64,000 nucleotides of DNA from contig DATBFJ010000101.1 of assembly GCA_036558545.1 (NCBI GenBank), forward strand, positions 1 to 64,000, in the 5' to 3' direction. Position numbers and translations under genes: made by a program. The DNA is from JALYGJ01 sp036558545 (GTDB lineage Bacteria > Chloroflexota > Limnocylindria > Limnocylindrales > CSP1-4). Numbering within the stretch: position 1 is the stretch's first letter; each line of letters begins with the position of its first letter. Under the pieces are notes generated by a model. That model saw nothing but the letters and a program-made list of their open reading frames with translations. It was not told the DNA's origin and searched no databases. This document shows, piece by piece, positions 15,623 through 23,782 of this stretch.

Positions 15623-16048
15623 ATGCCCATGATCGACGTCTATGCCAAGCAGGGAACCTTTGCCGACCGCCGCGAGCTCGCTCAGCAGCTCGCTGCCGCG
15701 CTGATGACGATCGAACAGGTACCTGATATCCCCATGTTCCGTCAAAACACGGCGGCGTTCGTCCACGAAATGCCCGGCATTGCAATCTCAAACGTCGACG
15801 GCGACGACAACTATGTTCGCGTCCAGGTCCTGACCAATGCCGGTGCTCTTGATCGAGATAAGCAGCTCGCCACCGTAGCCAGGTTCACGGACATCATTGC
15901 GGCGGCGGGTCGGGACGAGTCACTGAGGCAACGTACCTGGGTCTTGCTGACCGAAGCGGTCGAGGGCGGATGGGGGCTGGAAGGCCACGCCAACACCAAC
16001 GCCGATCTGATTGCGACAGCGCGAGCCAGGATCGCGGCCGCTGGCTAA
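15623..16048 (+). CDS. 4-oxalocrotonate tautomerase-like protein
   Basis: 141 residues from ATG 15623, with AGGAG at 15612-15616. The mature start MPMIDVYAKQGTFADRRELAQQL places a proline at position 2, the catalytic N-terminal base of the tautomerase superfamily after Met removal. Longer than single-unit 4-OT (about 62 residues), it fits a fused two-unit (cis-CaaD/MSAD-like) subunit. Such enzymes tautomerise or isomerise unsaturated oxo-acids. It sits under a TetR operator in a homogentisate-degradation neighbourhood. Confidence 0.82.
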   Translation: MPMIDVYAKQGTFADRRELAQQLAAALMTIEQVPDIPMFRQNTAAFVHEMPGIAISNVDGDDNYVRVQVLTNAGALDRDKQLATVARFTDIIAAAGRDESLRQRTWVLLTEAVEGGWGLEGHANTNADLIATARARIAAAG

Positions 16049-16058
16049 GAGCCCTTGC

Positions 16059-16658
16059 TCAGGGCACCGACCAGGTCGCCTGATCGGCGCTCACCTGGCC
16101 GAGGAATAGCTCGGCACCCCCGACCCTGATGCCGACCTGCTTCAACGACTCGCCGTTGGGCACCACAAACGCCTTGCAGTTCGTATACGGCTGGCCCTGG
16201 ACCGCGTCGATCTCCTCTGGGTTATTGGTGCAGCCCTGGAAATCACCGATGGGGGTCGAGACGCCGTGGTAGTCCTGATCGGTTGTTAGCAAGCTGCCGT
16301 CAGAGCTCGTGGCGTCGAGTATCGACTGCTGTCCCGCAAGATCCGTGTCGTTGTTTACGATGATCATCTCCACGCCAACCCAATGCGCGCCTGAAGGTCG
16401 CGACGTATTTGCGTCGGTGGGAGTGGCCGGGTCGAAGATCTTGGCGAGAGTCGCGTCGATCTCGGCGCGATCAAAAGAAGCGAACCTGAGAGTGTCGCCC
16501 ACGTGGCCCGTGGCTGGCGGCAGTGCCGATCCGGCGGTTGGAAGCCCGGGAATCGCGATCGGCGGGATGGTTGGCGCGACGGGACTGCCGCTGCAGGCTG
16601 CTGTAAACAGGGCAATGGCGACGGCAAGAAAAGCCCTCGAGGGGCGAACGGCGAACAT
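16059..16658 (-). CDS. Lipoprotein with DUF4352-like domain
   Basis: 199 residues from ATG 16658 behind a strong AAGGAG site. The signal peptide ends in a lipobox-like LFTAACSGS, so the mature protein is probably lipid-anchored. A Pro-rich linker (SPVAPTIPPIAIPG) follows, then an Ig-like domain with GVEMIIVNNDTDLA, CKAFVVPNGESLKQVGIRV, cysteines in FQGCTNN and YTNCKAF, and a beta-rich end, as in telokin-like DUF4352 proteins. It is convergent with the tautomerase gene (10-bp gap) and divergent from hmgA. Confidence 0.8.
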   Translation of the reverse strand: MFAVRPSRAFLAVAIALFTAACSGSPVAPTIPPIAIPGLPTAGSALPPATGHVGDTLRFASFDRAEIDATLAKIFDPATPTDANTSRPSGAHWVGVEMIIVNNDTDLAGQQSILDATSSDGSLLTTDQDYHGVSTPIGDFQGCTNNPEEIDAVQGQPYTNCKAFVVPNGESLKQVGIRVGGAELFLGQVSADQATWSVP

Positions 16659-16772
16659 CGGATCTCCTTGAGGAATCTGGTTCGCCGATCGTCGTCTCGG
16701 GCAGTTGCAATCCGGTTGCACGACGCGGTCGACCCACGCAACGTTGGCGCGTCTCGCGCTACGCTTGCCGGA

Positions 16773-17996
16773 ATGTTCTACGTGAGCCGCGGCAACGTCC
16801 CGCACAAGCGCCACACTCAGCATCGCGCGCCGAACGGATCGCTCTATGCCGAGGAGCTGTTCGGCATGGAGGGCTTCACCGGTCGCTCCTCTTTGCTCTA
16901 CCACCTGGTACCGCCGACGCGCACGCACAAGATCGAGCCGGTCCGTGACCTGAAGAACGAGGCGGTTGACGACGGCCTGCACCGTCATCGACTGGTCAAG
17001 ACAGGCGCCGTGGCCCTCGGCGGCAACGTCATTGACGCGCGCATCCCGCTCTTCTTCAACAACGACGTGCTGATGGGTGTCGTGCGCCCGACCGAGGGCC
17101 TGCCCGAAAACACCTTCTACAGGAACTCTGAAGGCGACGAGATGCTCTTCGTCCACGAAGGCAGCGGAGTCTTCGAGAGCAACTTCGGGCCGATGCGCTA
17201 TGGGCCGGGCGACTACATAGTCATCCCGATCGGTACGACGTGGCGCCTGAACCAGGACGCAGGGCTGGACCATCGCATCCTGTACGTCGAGTCGCCTTCC
17301 GAGATCGTGCCCCCCAAGCGTTACCGCAACGAATGGGGCCAGCTGCTCGAACACTCGCCCTACTCAGACCGCGATATTCGAATCCCGGAAGAGGTCCCGC
17401 CACACGACGAGGCCGGCGACTTCGTGGTGTGGGTTCGTGCCCGCGGCCGGTTGACGGCCTATCACTTCATGCACCACCCGCTGGACGTCGTTGGCTGGGA
17501 CGGCTACCTGTGGCCGTTCATCTTCAACATCGGCGACTTCGAGCCGATCACCGGGCGGATTCACCAGCCGCCGCCGGTGCATCAGACGTTCGCCGGCCGG
17601 AATTACGTTGTCTGCTCGTTCGTGCCGCGCAAGTTCGACTATCACCCGCTGGCGATCCCGGCTCCGTACAACCACTCGAACATCAACTCGGACGAGGTCA
17701 TCTACTACGTCGCGGGCAACTTCATGAGCCGCCGCGGCGTGGAGATCTCCTCGCTGACGCTTCATCCGGCGGGGATCCCGCACGGGCCGCATCCTGGCAC
17801 GGCCGAGGCTTCGATCGGCAAGGAAGGCACGGAGGAGCTGGCGGTCATGGTCGACACGTTCCATCCGCTCAACATCACCACTGCAGCACGCCAGATGGAG
17901 GATGAGTCGTATCCGTATTCGTGGCTGCCGCCGGAGAACGCGGACGCCGACGCCCAGGCTCTTTCCGAGCGTGGGCCAGAGGCATTTCCGGACTGA
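16773..17996 (+). CDS. hmgA: Homogentisate 1,2-dioxygenase
   Basis: 407 residues from ATG 16773, the short bacterial form. The cupin-like N-terminal part has EGDEMLFVHEGSGVFESNFG. The C-terminal catalytic domain has the invariant PPPVHQTF, SFVPRKFDYHPLAIPAPY, NHSNINSDEVIYYVAGNF and HPAGIPHGPHPG, which contain the iron ligands (two His and one Glu in the family). It opens the homogentisate ring to 4-maleylacetoacetate. The start codon of the following DinB gene overlaps its stop (TGATG). Confidence 0.95.
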   Translation: MFYVSRGNVPHKRHTQHRAPNGSLYAEELFGMEGFTGRSSLLYHLVPPTRTHKIEPVRDLKNEAVDDGLHRHRLVKTGAVALGGNVIDARIPLFFNNDVLMGVVRPTEGLPENTFYRNSEGDEMLFVHEGSGVFESNFGPMRYGPGDYIVIPIGTTWRLNQDAGLDHRILYVESPSEIVPPKRYRNEWGQLLEHSPYSDRDIRIPEEVPPHDEAGDFVVWVRARGRLTAYHFMHHPLDVVGWDGYLWPFIFNIGDFEPITGRIHQPPPVHQTFAGRNYVVCSFVPRKFDYHPLAIPAPYNHSNINSDEVIYYVAGNFMSRRGVEISSLTLHPAGIPHGPHPGTAEASIGKEGTEELAVMVDTFHPLNITTAARQMEDESYPYSWLPPENADADAQALSERGPEAFPD

Positions 17997-18490
17997 TGGC
18001 TGATATGGCCGCAAACGATGAGCTGATCGCTCGCATTGACGCCGCGGAGCGACGCCTCGCGGTGCTCGCCGAAGCCGACAGGCCCGGCGGGCTGACAGAC
18101 CCGGACGAAGGTGGGACGGAGCGCTGGGAGGCGGGCCAGGTGTGGGCCCATATCGGCGAGTTCGTGCCGTACTGGCACCGCCAGATGCGCGTCGTCATTG
18201 ACGCCTATCCGGGAACGCCGGCTTCGTTCGGCAGAACGCGAACCGATCCAGGTCGGATCAGTTCGATCGAGGCGAACCGTGACGTCCCGATCGCACAGCA
18301 GATGTCGGGCACCCACGCTGCGATCGTCGACTTCGTAAGTTACGCGAGCTCGTTGACGCCCGAAGAGTGGTCCGCCGTTGGTTTACACCCCGTGCGCGGC
18401 GAGATGACGGCTCATGACATCGCGGAGCGCTTCATCGTCGACCACCTCGAAGAGCACGCAGACCAGCTCGACCGTCTTCAGCCCAGTTGA
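17996..18490 (+). CDS. DinB/MDMPI-fold protein, candidate isomerase
   Basis: A 164-residue four-helix protein. Conserved histidines sit at H52 (VWAHIGEFV) and in a C-terminal HxxxH pair (H150, H154 in VDHLEEHADQL), the three-His metal site of the DinB superfamily. Members include thiol-dependent S-transferases and mycothiol-dependent maleylpyruvate isomerase. Translation is coupled to hmgA (overlapping start/stop), which makes it a candidate for the missing maleylacetoacetate isomerase step. This function is inference from context. Confidence 0.72.
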   Translation: MADMAANDELIARIDAAERRLAVLAEADRPGGLTDPDEGGTERWEAGQVWAHIGEFVPYWHRQMRVVIDAYPGTPASFGRTRTDPGRISSIEANRDVPIAQQMSGTHAAIVDFVSYASSLTPEEWSAVGLHPVRGEMTAHDIAERFIVDHLEEHADQLDRLQPS

Positions 18491-19146
18491 AGCTGCGCGT
18501 CGCGGTCGAGCGCGGCGACAAGAAATTCTTTGCGACTGCGGTCGATTGGCCGGGTTGGTCACGCAGCGGCAAATCGCGCGAAGAAGCCTTGGCTCGACTG
18601 GTTGAGTACTGCGAGCGCTACAAGGCGAGCATCGGCAACTCGGCGGGCAAGCTGACACCGCCGAGCTCGCCAGACGATCTCGTGGTGGTCGCCACGGCCA
18701 GTGGCGATAAGAACATCGACTACGGCGTGCCCCATTCGATCATGACGTTCGACCGCGAGAAGCTGACCGACCGTGACCTTGGGACCCAGATCAAGCTTCT
18801 GGAGGCCGCCTGGGCAGCGTTCGAGGAAGAGTCACTGACTGCCAAGGGCAAGACGCTCATCAGCGGCCCGCGAGGTGGCGGCAGAAGCGTGGCCAAGATG
18901 GTCGAGCACGTTAATGAGGCCGACCGCGCGTACATCGGTGCCCTCGGCGCCAAGACGCCCGCGGCCTCGCAGAGTCGTGCCGACGTGCACAAGGCGTTCA
19001 TCGAGGCGCTGCACGCCAAGGTTCGCGGCGAGCTGCCTGAGAAAGGACCTCGCGGCGGCGAGCGCTGGCCTGCGCGCTATGCCATCCGCCGTTCTGCGTG
19101 GCACGCGCTGGATCATGCCTGGGAGATCGAAGACCGCTTGCCCTAG
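18487..19146 (+). CDS. Fusion of HicB-like domain and DinB-like domain
   Basis: 219 residues with TTG start overlapping the previous stop (TTGA). Residues 1-45 resemble the HicB fold (LRVAVERGDKKFFATAVDWPGW, then EEALARLVEYCERY), an RNase-H-like module without a toxin partner here. Residues 90-219 are DinB-like: MVEHVNEADRAYIGAL with a histidine, and a C-terminal HALDH (HxxxH) in SAWHALDHAWEIED. It is the third gene of an hmgA-DinB-HicB/DinB transcript. Role unknown, possibly a second thiol-dependent isomerase or transferase. Confidence 0.65.
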   Translation: MKLRVAVERGDKKFFATAVDWPGWSRSGKSREEALARLVEYCERYKASIGNSAGKLTPPSSPDDLVVVATASGDKNIDYGVPHSIMTFDREKLTDRDLGTQIKLLEAAWAAFEEESLTAKGKTLISGPRGGGRSVAKMVEHVNEADRAYIGALGAKTPAASQSRADVHKAFIEALHAKVRGELPEKGPRGGERWPARYAIRRSAWHALDHAWEIEDRLP

Positions 19147-19159
19147 GTTCGTGGGCAGG

Positions 19160-20128
19160 TCATAGCCAGCGCTTGAAACGCGCGAAAAGAAGGATTCCCG
19201 TGGCCAGCACGAACATCGCCACTATGACGATCAGGAAGTTCTGTGGGTCGTCGAAGAAAGACGGCTTGAAGTTCATTCCCATGACGCCGGCAATGACCAC
19301 CGCCGGCAGTAGGACGCTCGAGATTACGGTCAGGACGCGCATCACGTCGTTCGTCCGCTCACCCTGGCGCGAGATGACGATATCGAACGTGCCGACGAGC
19401 AGCTCACGGGCATTCTCGACGGCCTCGACAGCCTGGCGGAAACGATCGGCGATCTGCGGCCAGGCCGCGCTTTCCGAATCTCCGAGCACGAGGCCTGGCC
19501 GCTCCAGCGTGTAGAAGACCTCGCGCTGCGGACTCAGCGCGCGCCGCAGGATGGCGACTTCGCGACGCAAACCGACGAGATCGCCGATCAGGTTGTCGTC
19601 GGGCCGGGCCACGAGAGCGCGCGCATCGTATTCGTCGATGCGCCGCTCGATGCCTTCCACGGCACGGAAATAGCCAGCCAGAATCGCGTCGAGAAGCACG
19701 GCGACGAAAGCCGCCTCATCGAGAGCGCCGAACTGAGTCTCCCCCTTGACCACCTCGAGCGGCACGCCCAAGCCCTCGATCTCGCGGTCGTGGACACTGA
19801 CGACGACGTTCGTCACGGCGAGCAGATCCACCGCCACCGGCCGCGGCGGATCTTGCGCCCCGGCTGCCAGCCCGATCACGGACAGGCGCACGTAGTCCTT
19901 GGCCTGGAGGAGGCGCGGTTGCGGGCGGGGTTCGGCAAGCGGCTCGAGCGCGCCAGTCAAACCGAGCGCGTTGGCCACGCGTGAAAGCTGTGCCGCGTCG
20001 CGGTCCATATCGATCCACAGCAGCTGGCTACCGCTGGGCATCGCCATCCCCGACTCGATGTCGACCTCGCGGTCTTGCGCGTTGGAGTCGTAGAGACGGC
20101 CGACGAGTGCAACGACTTTGTGCGTCAT
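19160..20128 (-). CDS. corA: CorA-family Mg2+/Co2+ transporter
   Basis: 322 residues. The N-terminal cytosolic funnel domain with long helices (EGIERRIDEYDARALVA, LRREVAILRRALSPQREV) leads to two C-terminal membrane helices. The first ends in GVMGMNF, the GMN selectivity signature, and a basic KRWL tail follows the second. CorA pentamers import divalent cations across the inner membrane. The gene stands alone, convergent with the DinB operon and divergent from the iron-permease-like gene. Confidence 0.92.
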   Translation of the reverse strand: MTHKVVALVGRLYDSNAQDREVDIESGMAMPSGSQLLWIDMDRDAAQLSRVANALGLTGALEPLAEPRPQPRLLQAKDYVRLSVIGLAAGAQDPPRPVAVDLLAVTNVVVSVHDREIEGLGVPLEVVKGETQFGALDEAAFVAVLLDAILAGYFRAVEGIERRIDEYDARALVARPDDNLIGDLVGLRREVAILRRALSPQREVFYTLERPGLVLGDSESAAWPQIADRFRQAVEAVENARELLVGTFDIVISRQGERTNDVMRVLTVISSVLLPAVVIAGVMGMNFKPSFFDDPQNFLIVIVAMFVLATGILLFARFKRWL

Positions 20129-20234
20129 CGATGCCAGCGTAGAGACTGCAGCGGCCGAAGTTCGCGATGAATTCGCGAAGAGGACAGGCTTAAGAGTTAC
20201 GGATTCGTGTCGAGCCGTGTCGCATCATCGCCAC

Positions 20235-20657
20235 ATGAAGAAGGCCTTCAACCGCGCCACGGACGCAATCATCAAGGCCCTGGGCTCGCCGTTGGCACTG
20301 CTCGTGGCAGTCTTGGTGATCGCGGTGTGGGCTGTCACAGGTCCGATCTTTGGTTTCTCTGACACCTGGCAGCTCGTGATCAACACGGGCACGACGATCG
20401 TGACGTTCCTGATGGTCTTCGTTATTCAGAACAGCCAGAACCGTGATTCAAAGGCCGTCCACATCAAGCTCGACGAGCTGATCGAAGCGATGGAGGGCGC
20501 GCGCAATCGGATGGCGCTTGCCGAGCAGGAGACTGACGAACAGCAGGAACGCGACCTGAAGCAGCTGGTGAAGATGGCGACGGCCGAGGAAGAAGCCGGT
20601 TCGAAAGCCGCGATAGCTGCCGCTTTGCCAGAGCAAGCGGCCGAAAAGGAGGGCTAG
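20235..20657 (+). CDS. Low-affinity iron permease family membrane protein
   Basis: 140 residues from ATG 20235. Two membrane helices (about 17-37 and 47-66) bracket GPIFGFSDTWQLVINTGTT, and FLMVFVIQNSQNRDSKAVHIKLDELI follows, the signature of the Fet4-related bacterial family (PF04120). The C-terminal third is charged and probably coiled coil (EQETDEQQERDLKQL). Despite the family name, iron transport has not been shown for such short bacterial members. Confidence 0.88.
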   Translation: MKKAFNRATDAIIKALGSPLALLVAVLVIAVWAVTGPIFGFSDTWQLVINTGTTIVTFLMVFVIQNSQNRDSKAVHIKLDELIEAMEGARNRMALAEQETDEQQERDLKQLVKMATAEEEAGSKAAIAAALPEQAAEKEG

Positions 20658-20712
20658 CAACAACGGCGAGTCGCTCGTTTTGCGCGCGATCCGGCGCTGG
20701 AGAACCCGGTCG

Positions 20713-21255
20713 CTACGCGCCGATTTGCATAACGGACTCGAACAGGATGTGACCGACCAAGAGGCTGGCAACGCCCAGGCCGATCACCACTACCACGACG
20801 TTCGCCGCGCGGAGTCGCACCGAAAGCGATGCCTCCGAGCCACCATCGATGTGCGTGAATCCGATTCGAACGAGCGGCAGCGCCGCGAGCAGAGCTGCGA
20901 AAGCCGGACCCAGGACCAGCGCGAGGTCCAGGTAGCGCTGTGAGTTGAGCAGGTCATCGACAGGCGCCACGGTAGTTCGCAACGCAGCAAGCACGACGAG
21001 CGTGAGTGTTGGCACAAGCACGATCGCTCCCGCGACGGCCCATGCGGTCGGATGCCGCCAGGCAGGCGCAAAGATCATCGAGGTACCTCCCTTCAGCGCG
21101 ACCCGGGCCGCGCGAATGCGTTCTGCGCTTCCGGCGCGGGCTATGTCGGCGGCGACGCGCGGACTGACGCCCGTCTCAGAGACCAGGTCACTCAGCTCGT
21201 CGCCATACCGATCGCGCCATGCGGCCGGAAAAAAGCGCAGCAGCAGCCGTGTCAC
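20713..21255 (-). CDS. PadR-associated membrane protein
   Basis: 180 residues. The N-terminal TRLLLRFFPAAWRDRYGDEL is the common leader of small permease-associated proteins encoded behind PadR regulators. Three to four membrane helices follow (PTAWAVAGAIVLVPTLTLVV, YLDLALVLGPAFAALLAALP, AANVVVVVIGLGVASLLV). The ATG overlaps the PadR stop by four bases. It probably acts in the membrane in a stress response controlled by that PadR; exact role unknown. Confidence 0.75.
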   Translation of the reverse strand: MTRLLLRFFPAAWRDRYGDELSDLVSETGVSPRVAADIARAGSAERIRAARVALKGGTSMIFAPAWRHPTAWAVAGAIVLVPTLTLVVLAALRTTVAPVDDLLNSQRYLDLALVLGPAFAALLAALPLVRIGFTHIDGGSEASLSVRLRAANVVVVVIGLGVASLLVGHILFESVMQIGA

Positions 21256-21560
21256 GCGCTCATCCGGGCAACGCCCGCCTCCACCGCTCGCTGCAATGAA
21301 GCGAGTCGGTCATTGAGGCTTGTACGTCCGGCGGGCGTGAGCCGGTAAGGCCGCCGTCGCCCTTCAACGGGAAGTGGCTCGACTTTGCCTTCCGCTTCCA
21401 GTCGCGATAGCGCTCCGTAGAGCGTGCCGGGGCCGAGTCGAGTGCCGGCGAAGTGTTCGACATCGAGCAACATGGCGTGGCCGTGCTTGGGCCCACTGGC
21501 CAGACTGATCATCAGCAACAAGCCAGGATCGTTGGGATTCTGGTTCTGGAAATCGGTCAC
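21252..21560 (-). CDS. PadR family transcriptional regulator
   Basis: 102 residues from GTG 21560. A winged helix with LLLMISLASGPKHGHAML, LGPGTLYGALSRLEAEGKV and RRRPYRLTPAGRTSL matches the PadR HTH exactly, and a short C-terminal helix for dimerisation follows. The gene heads a two-gene operon with the membrane protein. A perfect 7-bp inverted repeat of TACTACG lies 14 bp upstream of its start, so autoregulation is likely. Confidence 0.92.
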   Translation of the reverse strand: MTDFQNQNPNDPGLLLMISLASGPKHGHAMLLDVEHFAGTRLGPGTLYGALSRLEAEGKVEPLPVEGRRRPYRLTPAGRTSLNDRLASLQRAVEAGVARMSA

Positions 21561-21574
21561 TACTACGCGCTCCG

Positions 21575-21593
21575 TACTACGTGATGCGTAGTA
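21575..21593. promoter_or_regulatory. Probable PadR operator
   Basis: TACTACG-TGATG-CGTAGTA, a perfect 7-bp inverted repeat with a 5-bp spacer between the PadR start and the end of the PRODH gene. Additional half-sites TACTACGCG (21561) and TCGTAG (21598) flank it, suggesting cooperative binding. Confidence 0.65.
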
Positions 21594-21615
21594 TTAGTCG
21601 TAGATGGCGCGGACG

Positions 21616-22914
21616 TCAAGCAGCTTTTTTGCCGCGTCCCTCGTTCATGACGCTGAACAAGATGAAGAACACGTTCTGGGGTCGCTCTGCCAAGCGGCGC
21701 ATGTAGTACGGGTACCACTCGGTTCCGTACGGAACGTAAACGCGCACCGTCCACCCCAGGGCGATGAGTCGCTCGTGGAGATCGCGACGGACGCCGTAGA
21801 GCATCTGAAACTCGAACCGGTCAGGTCCAATGTCGTGCTCGCGCGCGAAGGTGATCGCTTGCTCGATGATTGCCTCGTCGTGGGTCGCCAACGCGGGGTA
21901 TTTGCCGTCCAGCAGCAAACGCTCCATCAGCTGCCTGTAGCTTTCGTCGACCTCCTGTTTGGTGGTGAACGCCACCGAGCCGGGCTCGTCGTAGGCCCCC
22001 TTGCACAGGCGCACGCGTGTTTGCGTGGCAATGAGCCGGTCGATGTCGTCAGCGGAGCGCCGCAGGTATGACTGAATCACGACGCCCACCTCGGAGTAGT
22101 CGTCGTGTAGTGTGCGGGCGATCTCGAGCGTCTGATCGGTCTTCGAGTGGTCCTCCATGTCGACGCGCACGAAGGCGCCGATTTCGCGCGCCCGGCTCAC
22201 CACGCGACGGACGTTCTCGAGACAGAAGATCGGATCTATCTCCAGTCCCATCTGCGTGAGCTTGAGTGAGACATTCGCCTCGAGATTTCGCGCAGCGAGG
22301 GCATCGAGCGTCGCGATGTAGCGATCGGCCGAGGCGGTTGCAGCCTCCCGCGAGTCGACCGACTCACCCAGGACGTCTACCGTCCAGCGCATGCCCTGAT
22401 CCTTGAGTGCCTCCAGGGCCGTGAGCGCGTCGTCGAGCGAGTCGCCGGCGACGAAGCGGTGAACCATCCGACGAGTGAGCGGGATCGCGGTTGCGACGCT
22501 GCCCAGCGCGCGGCGGCGCGAGGCCCACAGAAAAAGGGCCTTCGACGTCTTGGCCGGCACCTGCCCGGGATGGAAGGCGGCAGCCTTGTCGCGGGCCTCC
22601 GCCTCGCGCCGCCGCTCCAGCTCCGCAGCGATCACCTCAACCGGGATTACGCCATCGAGAGTTCCATCGGGCTGCGTGTAGAGCCGGCAGCCAGTGTTGA
22701 TGGGCAGGCTCGCCGGTGGACGCACGACGTCCATGCCGTCGATACGCAACGTCGGCGAACCATGGAAGCCCAGGTCCGCCGCATCCTCGATGTCGCCGAT
22801 GTAGACGCGCTCGATGTTTGGCGTGTGGCCGTTGTCAGATAGCGCGGCGCGGATGTTCTCTTCGGTCCGCTCGCTGTGCGGGCAGTCCTCGGTCGTCAGC
22901 AGCTCAACGCGCAC
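21616..22914 (-). CDS. Proline dehydrogenase with N-terminal thioredoxin-like domain
   Basis: 432 residues, longer than the roughly 300 usual for single-domain PRODH. Residues 1-100 look thioredoxin-fold: VELLTTEDCPHSERTEENI, then IERVYIGDIEDA, FHGSPTLRIDGMDV. The cis-Pro-like GSPT is present, but only a single Cys (C11) stands where redox thioredoxins have CxxC. Residues 115-425 are PRODH, an FAD-binding TIM barrel: NVSLKLTQMGLEID, GAFVRVDMEDHSKT, LCKGAYDEPG, ATHDEAII, FEFQMLYGVRR and YVPYGTEWYPYYMRRLAERP. It oxidises proline to pyrroline-5-carboxylate. It lies 18 bp after proC, the last gene of a six-gene operon. Confidence 0.9.
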   Translation of the reverse strand: MRVELLTTEDCPHSERTEENIRAALSDNGHTPNIERVYIGDIEDAADLGFHGSPTLRIDGMDVVRPPASLPINTGCRLYTQPDGTLDGVIPVEVIAAELERRREAEARDKAAAFHPGQVPAKTSKALFLWASRRRALGSVATAIPLTRRMVHRFVAGDSLDDALTALEALKDQGMRWTVDVLGESVDSREAATASADRYIATLDALAARNLEANVSLKLTQMGLEIDPIFCLENVRRVVSRAREIGAFVRVDMEDHSKTDQTLEIARTLHDDYSEVGVVIQSYLRRSADDIDRLIATQTRVRLCKGAYDEPGSVAFTTKQEVDESYRQLMERLLLDGKYPALATHDEAIIEQAITFAREHDIGPDRFEFQMLYGVRRDLHERLIALGWTVRVYVPYGTEWYPYYMRRLAERPQNVFFILFSVMNEGRGKKAA

Positions 22915-22932
22915 GGTTGATGAGTATGAAGG

Positions 22933-23772
22933 TCAGTCTGCTGTGTCTGCTTCAAGATTGCGACCGAGCTCCTCGGTACGCCGATATGCGGCCCAGACGG
23001 CCTCGCTCAAGACGGTACGCAGCCGGCCGGACTCGAGCTCGTGCAGGGCGGCTGCGCTCGTTCCGCCGGGAGAGGTGACCATGTTCCTGAGCTGAGCCGG
23101 GTGCATGCCGCTCGACTTGGCGAAGAGCGTGCTGCCCTCCAGAGTCTCGATGACAAGGTCATGCGCGATGTGCCGCGGAAAGCCCAGGTGGACGGCGGCA
23201 TCAATCAGCGCCTCCATGACCAGGAAGACGTACGTGGGGCCGGTGCCTGAAACGGCCGTGGCCATGGCCACGAACTTTTCGTCGTCGACCTCGAGCTGTT
23301 CGCCCAGCGTGTCCAGCAGCACGCGCGCCTGGTCGCGTTGTCCGCCAGTGACCTCCGGCGTGGCGTACCAGACGGTCACTCCCTTGCCCAGCTGGGCGGG
23401 CGTATTCGGCATGCCGCGCACGATCTGGCGGTGGCCGAGGGCATTGCTCAGAGCGGTCGTGGTCGCTCCGGCGATGACGCTGATCAGGAGTTGGCCGTCG
23501 TTGAGGCGGCCACGGAGCTCACGGCCCACACGGACGAGCATCTGCGGCTTGATCGCGAGGACGATGACGTCGGCCTCTGCAACGGCCGCCGCGTTGTCTT
23601 CGACCGTGCCTATGCCATAGCTGCTGACGAGCTCATTTCGGCGATCGGCGCGCGGATGGCTGGCGACGATCTGATCGCGCGTGACCTGCTCACCACGGAG
23701 CAGGCCGGCAATCATGGCCTCGGCCATGACGCCCGACCCGACGGTTGCGATCCGTTTGCCGGCCAACGACAT
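22933..23772 (-). CDS. proC: Pyrroline-5-carboxylate reductase
   Basis: 279 residues. The Rossmann nucleotide loop is VGSGVMAEAMIAG; also visible are VLAIKPQML, VRGMPNTPAQLGKGVTV and the C-terminal all-helical catalytic domain with SGTGPTYVFLVMEALIDAAVHLG and MVTSPGGTSAAALHELE, the ProC signature. It reduces pyrroline-5-carboxylate to proline with NAD(P)H. Cotranscribed with a proline dehydrogenase, the pair could form a proline/P5C redox cycle, or ProC could belong to biosynthesis by chance. Strong assignment. Confidence 0.96.
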   Translation of the reverse strand: MSLAGKRIATVGSGVMAEAMIAGLLRGEQVTRDQIVASHPRADRRNELVSSYGIGTVEDNAAAVAEADVIVLAIKPQMLVRVGRELRGRLNDGQLLISVIAGATTTALSNALGHRQIVRGMPNTPAQLGKGVTVWYATPEVTGGQRDQARVLLDTLGEQLEVDDEKFVAMATAVSGTGPTYVFLVMEALIDAAVHLGFPRHIAHDLVIETLEGSTLFAKSSGMHPAQLRNMVTSPGGTSAAALHELESGRLRTVLSEAVWAAYRRTEELGRNLEADTAD

Positions 23773-23782
23773 GCGCCGGAGT

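Noticed and set aside
16659..17354. Extension of the DUF4352 lipoprotein frame into hmgA
   Set aside because: ATG 16658 has a strong ribosome site and a signal peptide with lipobox; the rest is antisense to hmgA.
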